NCBI GenBank assembly: GCA_020831625.1
Contig: JAFIGD010000003.1
Coordinates: 1-64,000, forward strand
Length of the DNA: 64,000 nt
Origin: Verrucomicrobiota bacterium
GTDB lineage: Bacteria; Verrucomicrobiota; Kiritimatiellia; SS1-B-03-39; UBA6053
Direction: 5' to 3'
Shown: in pieces, positions 37,162-44,557 of the stretch
Layout of the letters: each line of letters opens with the position of its first letter
Position numbering within the stretch: the stretch's first letter is position 1
The notes under the pieces: generated by a model
What the model was told of the DNA's origin: nothing
What the model saw: the letters and a program-made list of their open reading frames with translations, nothing else
The model's database searches: none
Position numbers and translations under genes: made by a program

Positions 37162-38103
37162 ATGAATTTTATTTTCGAACCCGTTTGCTTTGACCACGCC
37201 GCCGCGCTCATTCACAAAACCCCGTGGGAGGTTTCGGGTGATGCCGTGCTGCTTGCGGAGGCGCATCTCGCCGCCGCGCGCCGCTACCGCCTCGATGCCT
37301 GCGTGGTGGGTATGGATATTTACAACCTGGAGCCGGAGGCCTATGGTGCCGAGGTCCTGCGTCCCGACGGAAATGGAATCCCCACCCTGGCGGAGGAGAG
37401 GTTTGAGGAACTTTCCGAGTTATCGGCACAAACACTGGACTTGAACGCGGGGCGCATTCCCCTGTTGCTGGACGCGGCGGGACGTGTTGCCTCCGCAGAG
37501 CCCGGTCTACGTGTTTCGGTGGCGATTTCGGGCCCCTTCACGATTGCCGCCCAGCTTCTGGGCCTGGAGAACATGATTTGCGAGGCCTTTGCTGAGCCGG
37601 AGGCGGCGGCGGCAGGGTTGCAACACCTTGCCAACCAGGAGAAAGCCCTGATCCGGCATATCCGCGGGGCGGGCTTCAGCATTGCCGTCTATGAGTCCGC
37701 CGTGGCCCCGCCGCTGCTGTCGCCGGACTTGTTTCGCAAGGTGGTGGCACCGGCTCTTGACTCCGTACTGTGCGCCGCCGAGGGGGAAGCGCAACTCATC
37801 ATCGGCGGCAATACCCTGCCCATCCTTCCGGAGCTGTTTCATCTTTCCGCCGCCTACCGCATCTGCCCGGTGGAGACCGACCAGTCCGCCTTCCTCCAAG
37901 CCGTACCGCGCGGGAATTCCGGCACCTTGCGCGTCAATCTCCGCCCCGGTGTTTTCCTCCCCGGATGCGGCGAAGAGGCCCGGGCGGAACTCGCCCGTGT
38001 AGAAACCCTCTGTGCTTCCCGTCCCGATCTGCAGCTCCGCTGCGGTGCGCTCATTCCCTACGATGCCGACCCCGGCATTGTTGCCGCGTGCAGGCGGGGA
38101 TGA
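37162..38103 (+). CDS. uroporphyrinogen decarboxylase (URO-D)-like protein 1
   Basis: 313 aa from the ATG at 37162 (MNFIFEPVCFDHAAALIHKT). It has the single-domain URO-D barrel pattern, with VAISGPFTIAAQLLG and SIAVYESAVAPPLLSPDLFRK. It lacks the conserved N-terminal Arg motifs of true HemE, so heme synthesis is unlikely. Members of this group are often methyltransferases or of unknown function. The flanking glycosidases give no further clue. It is divergent from the Phd-zeta module. Confidence 0.7.
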   Translation: MNFIFEPVCFDHAAALIHKTPWEVSGDAVLLAEAHLAAARRYRLDACVVGMDIYNLEPEAYGAEVLRPDGNGIPTLAEERFEELSELSAQTLDLNAGRIPLLLDAAGRVASAEPGLRVSVAISGPFTIAAQLLGLENMICEAFAEPEAAAAGLQHLANQEKALIRHIRGAGFSIAVYESAVAPPLLSPDLFRKVVAPALDSVLCAAEGEAQLIIGGNTLPILPELFHLSAAYRICPVETDQSAFLQAVPRGNSGTLRVNLRPGVFLPGCGEEARAELARVETLCASRPDLQLRCGALIPYDADPGIVAACRRG

Positions 38104-38140
38104 GCACGAAGAAAACACGGGAGCGCATCAGTATGATGTT

Positions 38141-39550
38141 TCAGTCCCGGGCCATCAGGCCGATGTGAACCTGAAAATTCGCCCAGCCGCCGCGAATGTG
38201 GCCGGGGGTGTTGGAGCCGGCGACGAAAATGAGTTCTTCTCCGGCGGTGAGATGGACATCGCCTTCGCGGGTGAAGGGGACGACCTCGCGGCGCCTGGCC
38301 CGGTACAGGATGTGAGAGGTGCCCTCCTCTTCGCCCCACGGAAACGAAAGCACGTGCAGCGCGAAGTCGGTGTCCTCGTTTTGCCAGGCTTGCAGCCGGT
38401 CGGAACCGACGCGAAACGCATAGCGTCCGGTTTCGGGGGCGACGAACACGAGCACCGTGACCTCCCGTCCGGAAAACCCGAGCATGTCCCCATCGGGGGC
38501 GCGGCTGTAGAGCGGGTTGCCCTCCGGGCCGGTGAAGGCACGCTCCTCGGCAAACCACTGCATGGGATTCGGAGCCCAGTCGGCCTTGTTGCGGCCGAGG
38601 GTCTCATCCATGGCGGCGGAACGGACTTTGTCCATCCAGTGCAGACGCCAGAGGGTTTTCCCTTCGGCGGCGGCAAAGACGGGCTCCTCGATCCAGTGCA
38701 CCCCGGGGCTGGGCGCGGCAAAGCTTTTGATTGCGGGTTGTCCGTTCGCGTCCTGAAAGACGGGCACGTGCTGGGGAACCGCCTCCACGGGCGGCGGGTA
38801 CACCACCAGGTTGGGGGTCAGAGGCTCACGGAGCGTGTGAGGGCCGGGTTCGCCGCGTTGCAGGAGTTCGGGAAGCACCTCACGGAAGATTTCGTTGTAG
38901 AGGCCGTAGCCGCCCGCATGGGGATGAACCGCATCGTGGGCGAACTGGCTCCATTCGATGTCGCCCGCCTCCAGTTTTGCAGCCACCCCATGTCCCAGGC
39001 TGATGGTGGGAATGCCGTAGTGGATGGCGACCTGTTCGTGAAACCCGGCGGCGCGGGGGAGTTCGCCGTTGCGGTAGTTTTCCAGATGGGCGCGGGAGAG
39101 ATTGTAAAAAAAGACGAGATCGGCTTCCGGATTTTGCAGCCAGGTTTTGTGCACCATGCGCTCCATGTGGGCACGGCTGTCACTTTGTCCGTCATTCACG
39201 GCGAACTCGATGAACACGAGATCGGGCTTGTGCACCAGGACATCGCGGTCATAGCGTTTGGCGCCGAAATCGGAGCCGGTGCCGCTGATGCCGGCATTGA
39301 CCGCCCGGATCTCTGCGTCCGGCCAGTTTTCGCTCAGCCAGGCTCCGGTGGAGGCGACGTAGCCCGCCGCGCCTCCGCCCTGGGTGACGGAACCGCCAAT
39401 AAAGACCACGGTGAGTTCCCCGCCGCGCTCCAGGATGGCGCGGGTGTTGGGGAGCCCGTTGCGGGCGGTAAACAAGACGGCGGGCACAGGCTGGGCGGCG
39501 AGGGGAGTTATCATAAAACCAAGGAGAAGGAGGGTGAGGGTGGGGCGCAT
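38141..39550 (-). CDS. secreted SGNH/GDSL hydrolase (esterase-like)
   Basis: 469 aa from the ATG at 39550, which gives a direct signal peptide (MRPTLTLLLLGFMITPLAAQ); a TTG 11 codons upstream is possible. All SGNH blocks are intact: GGSVTQGGG (Ser), NAGISGTGS (Gly), EFAVNDG (Asn) and DAVHPHAGG (Asp and His). A C-terminal beta domain of about 200 residues, possibly carbohydrate-binding, follows. It is probably a secreted deacetylase or esterase acting on polysaccharide side groups. It is convergent with the URO-D gene. Confidence 0.85.
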   Translation of the reverse strand: MRPTLTLLLLGFMITPLAAQPVPAVLFTARNGLPNTRAILERGGELTVVFIGGSVTQGGGAAGYVASTGAWLSENWPDAEIRAVNAGISGTGSDFGAKRYDRDVLVHKPDLVFIEFAVNDGQSDSRAHMERMVHKTWLQNPEADLVFFYNLSRAHLENYRNGELPRAAGFHEQVAIHYGIPTISLGHGVAAKLEAGDIEWSQFAHDAVHPHAGGYGLYNEIFREVLPELLQRGEPGPHTLREPLTPNLVVYPPPVEAVPQHVPVFQDANGQPAIKSFAAPSPGVHWIEEPVFAAAEGKTLWRLHWMDKVRSAAMDETLGRNKADWAPNPMQWFAEERAFTGPEGNPLYSRAPDGDMLGFSGREVTVLVFVAPETGRYAFRVGSDRLQAWQNEDTDFALHVLSFPWGEEEGTSHILYRARRREVVPFTREGDVHLTAGEELIFVAGSNTPGHIRGGWANFQVHIGLMARD

Positions 39551-39732
39551 GGGATTCTGGTTCGGGATAGATATTATTTTCAATGGATGTAAAGGCGAAC
39601 GAACTATGATTATGCAAAGTGTTTGAGTATGATTAAAGCCGGAAAACAGCGTAAGACAGAGAAATCAGAGTTTACAATTAACCCGGGCATGACAGGGTCG
39701 AGGGTTTGGAATGTCCTGAATGCGGTTCGGGA

Positions 39733-39760
39733 TTGACAGTGAATTCACACGTGCTATCTT
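39733..39760 (+). promoter_or_regulatory. sigma70-type promoter with a palindromic operator in the spacer
   Basis: TTGACA (39733-39738) and TATCTT (39755-39760) are 16 bases apart. The spacer starts with the perfect palindrome GTGAATTCAC (39739-39748). This layout fits an autoregulated toxin-antitoxin promoter, with the following RHH-like antitoxin as the likely binder. Confidence 0.6.
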
Positions 39761-39795
39761 GAATAATTAAAACGTGAATACGAAAGTATAATCAG

Positions 39796-40068
39796 ATGAA
39801 CACAAAGCTCACCCTTGTAATGGAATCGGACATCATCCGTTCTGCCAAAGTATATGCCGAACGGCACGGAACATCCGTCTCCCAATTGGTTGAGCAATAT
39901 ATTGGCATGGTGTCTGCCGGCGATGCCGCCCCAACGCCCCGCCTTTCGAAACGCGGGTCGTTGACCTCCGCTTTGGCGGGTTCGATTCAGGCTCTGAATG
40001 GCGAGGAGAAAAACTTCACGGCAAAAGAACTGGTTGCCAGGGCCAAAGCGGAACGTTTCGGTTCATGA
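39796..40068 (+). CDS. DUF6364-like antitoxin (ribbon-helix-helix type)
   Basis: 90 aa. The N-terminal MNTKLTLVMESDIIRSAKVYAERHG...-type segment (first residues KLTLVMESDII form the ribbon) is characteristic of DUF6364 family antitoxins. The C-terminal part is charged and would contact the toxin. The gene overlaps the PIN toxin start by 4 bp (ATGA), a standard antitoxin-toxin coupling. The promoter and palindrome at 39733-39760 suggest autoregulation. Confidence 0.8.
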   Translation: MNTKLTLVMESDIIRSAKVYAERHGTSVSQLVEQYIGMVSAGDAAPTPRLSKRGSLTSALAGSIQALNGEEKNFTAKELVARAKAERFGS

Positions 40069-40481
40069 AAATCTTTTTGGATACAGATGTTATTCTGGAC
40101 TGTGTGTTGGACCGACCCGAATTCGCCGAAGAAGCCACCAAAGTTTTGAATCTGTGCGAAATCGGAGGAGTGGAGGGGATCACCTCCACCTTGGTGCTGG
40201 CAAACTGCCATTATGTGTTTTCCAGACAGGAAAGTGCCGCGAAATCCCGCCAGGTTATCGCCCGCTTGCGGGCTTTGTTGGGCGTTTGTCCGGTGGGAGA
40301 CCGGGAACTCGGCGAAGCGCTCGTTTCAAAATTTAAAGATCTTGAAGACGGAATTCAATATTTCACCGCGCTAAACAATGGCGCGCATGTGATTGTGACC
40401 CGGAACATCCGCGACTTTAAGTCATCCTCCCTGCCGGTAATGCTCCCCAGGGAGTTCCTGCTTGCGCACTCCCGGATTTGA
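40065..40481 (+). CDS. PIN-domain toxin (VapC-like)
   Basis: 138 aa. It starts with FLDTDVILDCVLDRPE, supplying the first acidic residues of the PIN metal site; ED and TRNIRDFK near the C-terminus supply the others. PIN toxins are RNA endonucleases that cut tRNA or rRNA. It is coupled to the DUF6364-like antitoxin by a 4-bp overlap. Its stop is only 17 bases from a remnant of a GH31 gene end. Confidence 0.85.
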   Translation: MKIFLDTDVILDCVLDRPEFAEEATKVLNLCEIGGVEGITSTLVLANCHYVFSRQESAAKSRQVIARLRALLGVCPVGDRELGEALVSKFKDLEDGIQYFTALNNGAHVIVTRNIRDFKSSSLPVMLPREFLLAHSRI

Positions 40482-40498
40482 AACCCGCCCCCTGGAGG

Positions 40499-40545
40499 TT
40501 AAAAGGAGGAACTCAGCGCTTTTCCAGCTTGGTAGGTCAGCCTTG
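40499..40545 (-). pseudogene. remnant of a GH31 alpha-xylosidase 3' end
   Basis: These 47 bases match the last 47 bases of the GH31 gene at 44558-47200 with five mismatches. Read on the minus strand they encode GLTYQAGKALSSSF and a stop, against TLTYQAGETLSSSF in the intact gene. Similarity ends abruptly at both sides. It is therefore the tail of a lost or displaced GH31 copy, lying between the PIN toxin and GH43 gene ends. Confidence 0.85.
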
Positions 40546-40602
40546 TTTACTGGATGTCCGTGGCGGAATCCTAAATTGCGCGAACGATCCGCTTCCGCAC
40601 AA

Positions 40603-42198
40603 TCATTCAGTCCGGCAGGTGAAGCAGCGGAAATCGGCGGGCTTGCGTTTTCCGCTGAGATCGATAGCGGTCAGTCCGGCAAAGGCACCGGTGAAGGTGC
40701 CTCCGAATGCGGCGTGATGCTCGTCGGAAAGAAGGGTGGCATCCTGTTCGTCACCGGCGGGGAGCAGGGGCCCCCCGGACCCGGTGGCATAGAGGAATTG
40801 GATACCCGGCCCCCGCAGGCGGAAGGCGAGCCGGATGTCTCCGCATTCCGGAAGCCGGATGCCGTCGCCGGGCAGGATTTGCTGATCTCCACCGCTGTGC
40901 CGTTTGAAGAGGAGGAGACAGCGCGCGCCGTCGTCCGTCCGGGAGACGGCCAGCAGGTAATGATTGCGGCTGGCGTAAAAGGCTGTCAGTCCGGCCATCT
41001 GCCAGGGAGAATCCGGCGTGAAATCAATCCGGGTCTCCACATAGGTCTCCACGGATTCGATGCGGCGGGCGATCAGGCTGGGGTCGAAGTGACTCATGAG
41101 CGATTCGCGCCCGTAGAGCCGCAGCCAGCCGGGACGCTCCTGAAGCGTCAGCCACGATGAATCGTGCGGCTGGCGCAGCGTTTGCCAGGCGATGGAAAGC
41201 AAGGCTTTGTCGAAGGTCTCCGTGGGGTCCTCGGCCGGAAACGGATGCGGCGGCAGCGCGGGTGCGGGCACCGTCTCCAGCGGCAGTGTGCCGCCTCCTT
41301 TGACGCGCAGCCAGTCCTCATCGGTCCAATCCACGGGGATGATGGCGGTTTCGCGGCCGAGGATGGAATAGCGCTTGGTCCTGCCGTCGGCCTCGACCCG
41401 CACCGGGCGGCTGCAGAGGTAGGTTACATAGGCTTCGCCTGCGGGGGTTTCCACCAGACAGCCGTGCCCGGCCCGCTGCAGCGGCCAGTCCGGATTGTCC
41501 CGGGCGGTCAGCATGGGCGAGGCCGGGTCCGGCTCGTACCCGCCCCACAGATCGCGCGAACGCGCCACCGTGATCGCATGATCGTAGGCGGTGCCGCCCT
41601 CCGCGACCATCAGATAGTAGAACCCGTTGCGCCTGTAGAGGTGCGGCCCTTCGGTCGCGCCGATATGCCGGGTGAAGATCCGCTTGGTTTCCCCGATCAG
41701 TTCGCGCGTTTCGGTGTCATACTCCGTGAGGTAAATGCCTTTGAAGAAGTGATGGGGACGATGAGGATCAACGGCCATTTGCACCAGATAACTGCGTCCG
41801 TCGTCATCGTGAAAGAGGGACGGATCGAAGCCGAGGGCGTTCAGATACACCGGCTCGCTCCAGGGACCCTCGATGTTCTTGGCCGTCACCACGTAGTTGT
41901 GCTGGTCCTTGATAATGGCGCGGACGATGGTGTAGACCAGATAAAAGGTGCCGTCCTTGCAGCTCAGGCAGGGTGCCCAGACACCGTCAGACGCGGCGAC
42001 GCCGCGCATGTCCAGTTGGCTGACGCGGTCCAGCGGCCGCGTCAGCAGGCGCCAATGCGCCAGGTCTTTCGAGTGGTGAATCTGCACGCCCGGAAACCAT
42101 TCGAAGGTTGAGGTCGCGATGTAGTAGTCGTCCCCCACGCGAAGAATTGACGGGTCCGGGTTAAACCCGGGAAGGATGGGGTTTTGAATGGATCGCAT
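40603..42198 (-). CDS. GH43 beta-xylosidase/arabinofuranosidase-like glycosidase
   Basis: 531 aa. The five-bladed propeller (about 1-310) opens with NPILPGFNPDPSILRV, whose Asp is the general base. LGFDPSLFHDDDG gives the pKa-modulating Asp and TEGPHLY the general acid Glu. A C-terminal beta-sandwich (about 330-531) is as in GH43 beta-xylosidases. No signal peptide, so it probably acts on imported xylo-oligosaccharides in the cytoplasm. It is downstream of two GH31 genes on the same strand. Confidence 0.9.
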   Translation of the reverse strand: MRSIQNPILPGFNPDPSILRVGDDYYIATSTFEWFPGVQIHHSKDLAHWRLLTRPLDRVSQLDMRGVAASDGVWAPCLSCKDGTFYLVYTIVRAIIKDQHNYVVTAKNIEGPWSEPVYLNALGFDPSLFHDDDGRSYLVQMAVDPHRPHHFFKGIYLTEYDTETRELIGETKRIFTRHIGATEGPHLYRRNGFYYLMVAEGGTAYDHAITVARSRDLWGGYEPDPASPMLTARDNPDWPLQRAGHGCLVETPAGEAYVTYLCSRPVRVEADGRTKRYSILGRETAIIPVDWTDEDWLRVKGGGTLPLETVPAPALPPHPFPAEDPTETFDKALLSIAWQTLRQPHDSSWLTLQERPGWLRLYGRESLMSHFDPSLIARRIESVETYVETRIDFTPDSPWQMAGLTAFYASRNHYLLAVSRTDDGARCLLLFKRHSGGDQQILPGDGIRLPECGDIRLAFRLRGPGIQFLYATGSGGPLLPAGDEQDATLLSDEHHAAFGGTFTGAFAGLTAIDLSGKRKPADFRCFTCRTE

Positions 42199-42276
42199 TG
42201 GGTATTCGTTTTCTTTTTTTAATTTTCGGACAGGCGGGTGATTTTCCCGATGGTCTGGACTATAAGGGATACGCGT

Positions 42277-44553
42277 CTACATGCCAAGTTCGAGATGAAT
42301 TTCCGAATGTTCGACCGGGTGCGGTTTTTGGCCGGGCAAGCCTCTCAGGAGGACATTCCAAGGTGCGGAACCCCTCTCCCGAACAACGCGCAGGGTCTTG
42401 CCGGCGCGGGTGCAGCGGAAGATTGCGGAGACAACCCCCTGGAGATCGGGGATCGTCACACTGATCTCCGCGCCGTCGCTCATCGGGAAGATGTGGAGCG
42501 TCACCCCGTTGGCATACTCGTAATCCGGTTTGTCCTCGTCCGCCCCGACGGGAATGACCGTATTTTCGGGAACCCACATGGGGATCTCCATGAACCCGAG
42601 CTTCTCCTTGCGCCAGGTACTGCCATCGGTGGTCTCCTCCGTGAGGAAATGTGTCCAGCGTCCCGCGGGCAGATAGTATTCCACGTCGCCGCTTTCAGAG
42701 AACACCGGCGCCACGAGCAGACCCGGCCCGAGCATGTATTGTTGGTCGAGGTGCCTGCAGGCGGGATCGTTCGGATACTGGTAGAACATCGACCGGAGCA
42801 CAGGCCGTCCTTTCTCATGCGCCTCGACCGCCGCACCATAGAGATAGGGCATGAGGCGGCATTTCTGTTTGGTGAAGAACCGCAGCACATCCACGGACTC
42901 CTCGTCGAAGAGCCAGGGAACCCGGGATGTCGCGTTGCCGTGCAGGCGGCTGTGCGAGGAGAGCAGGCCGAAGGCACACCACCGTTTGTAGATGTCCGGG
43001 GTCGCGGTCTGATCGAATCCGCCCATATCGTGGCTCCAGAATCCAAATCCGCACATGCCCAGCGAGAGCCCGCCGCGCAGGGTCTCCGCCATGGATTCGA
43101 ACGTGGCGTAGCAGTCCCCGCCCCAGTGCACCGGGAACTTCTGGCCGCCCACCGTTGCCGAGCGGGCATACAGAACCGCCCCGTTTTCTCCGAACCGTTC
43201 CGCCAGAACCTCATACACGGTCTTGTTGTAGAGATAGGTGTAGTAGTTGTGCATCCGTTTCGGGTCCGAACCGTCGTGGTAGGCCACATCCAGCGGAATA
43301 TTCTCTCCGAAATCCGTTTTGAAGGCATCCACGCCATCGTCCAACAGCTGGCGGAGTTTATCGGCATACCACGTGACCGCGCCGGGATTCGTGAAATCGA
43401 CCAGAGCCATTCCCGGCTGCCACGCGTCGGTCTGGTAGACATCGCCGTTGGGCCGCTTGAGGAGGAATCCGTGCCGCATCCCCTCCTCGAACATGGAGGA
43501 TCGCTCCCCGATATACGGATTGATCCAGAGGCATATCCTCAATCCCTTTGCTTTGAGGCGGCGCAGCATGCCGGCCGGATCCGGAAAGCATTGGGGATCC
43601 CATTCGAAATCGCACCACCGGTAGCCGCGCATCCAGAAACAGTCGAAGTGGAAGACATGGAGAGGGATATCCCTGTCGGCCATCCCCTGAATATGTACGC
43701 CGGTCGTTTTCTCATCGTACTCGGTAACGAAAGACGTCGTCAGCCAGAGACCGAAGGACCACGCCGGCGGCAGCGCCGGGCGTCCGGTCAGGGCGGTGTA
43801 GCGCTCCAGGACTTCGCCGGGTGTGGGGCCATAGATCACAAAATAGTCCAGCGAATGCCCTTCCACGCTGAACTGGACACTGTTGATGTCCTGTGAGGCG
43901 ACCTCGAACGAGACGCGGTCGGGATGGTTGACCAGGATTCCGTAACCGTTGCTGCTGAGATAAAAGGGGATGTTTTTGTAGGCCAGTTCGGTGGAGGTGC
44001 CAACATCCTCGTTCCAGATGTCGATGGACTGTCCGTTTTTCACCAGAGGCCCGAAACGCTCGCCCAGTCCGTAAATCAGCTCACCGACCCCCAGCGAAAG
44101 TTTCTCCCGCAGGTAAACGGTGTCGTTTGTTTTCATGAGACTCAGGGAGGCCGGCTTGCTGGAGGTGAGGACCCTGCCGTCGCCGAGGAAGTCGCAGAAC
44201 CAGGGCTTGGCGGCGCCCGCTCTGACTGACAGAGGCCCTGAGGTGAAGCTCACGGTCTCCTCCGTCTGAACGACAGTCCCCCTGACGTTTGGATGAGGGG
44301 TGAGATCAAACTCCGGCATGCGCGCCTTCCGGCCTTTGAAATGTTCCACCTGGACGCGGATGATCCCGGGCATCGGGGACGTATACCGCACCGTGAACAG
44401 GCTGCCGCCGATCATAGTGCCGCGCTCGCCATCCCGCGAAGTGGACAGAAAGACGGTTACGCCCTCTTTATCCGATTCGATTTCGTGGGTTCTCGCGGGG
44501 GTTGTTGGAACCACACCTTCATGGAAAAGCCAGGGACATTTGTTAAATTTCAT
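42277..44553 (-). CDS. GH31 alpha-xylosidase (YicI-like)
   Basis: 758 aa, the usual YicI length. N-terminal beta domain, then a TIM barrel with HFDCFWMRGYRWCDFEWD, the nucleophile Asp in AFKTDFGENIP and the acid/base Asp in HWGGDCYATF; a C-terminal beta domain follows. YicI-type enzymes remove alpha-xylosyl residues from xyloglucan or isoprimeverose-like oligosaccharides. The KTDFGE motif and length favour alpha-xylosidase over alpha-glucosidase. No signal peptide. Four bases separate it from the second GH31 gene. Confidence 0.9.
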   Translation of the reverse strand: MKFNKCPWLFHEGVVPTTPARTHEIESDKEGVTVFLSTSRDGERGTMIGGSLFTVRYTSPMPGIIRVQVEHFKGRKARMPEFDLTPHPNVRGTVVQTEETVSFTSGPLSVRAGAAKPWFCDFLGDGRVLTSSKPASLSLMKTNDTVYLREKLSLGVGELIYGLGERFGPLVKNGQSIDIWNEDVGTSTELAYKNIPFYLSSNGYGILVNHPDRVSFEVASQDINSVQFSVEGHSLDYFVIYGPTPGEVLERYTALTGRPALPPAWSFGLWLTTSFVTEYDEKTTGVHIQGMADRDIPLHVFHFDCFWMRGYRWCDFEWDPQCFPDPAGMLRRLKAKGLRICLWINPYIGERSSMFEEGMRHGFLLKRPNGDVYQTDAWQPGMALVDFTNPGAVTWYADKLRQLLDDGVDAFKTDFGENIPLDVAYHDGSDPKRMHNYYTYLYNKTVYEVLAERFGENGAVLYARSATVGGQKFPVHWGGDCYATFESMAETLRGGLSLGMCGFGFWSHDMGGFDQTATPDIYKRWCAFGLLSSHSRLHGNATSRVPWLFDEESVDVLRFFTKQKCRLMPYLYGAAVEAHEKGRPVLRSMFYQYPNDPACRHLDQQYMLGPGLLVAPVFSESGDVEYYLPAGRWTHFLTEETTDGSTWRKEKLGFMEIPMWVPENTVIPVGADEDKPDYEYANGVTLHIFPMSDGAEISVTIPDLQGVVSAIFRCTRAGKTLRVVRERGSAPWNVLLRGLPGQKPHPVEHSEIHLELGM

Positions 44554-44557
44554 GGGA

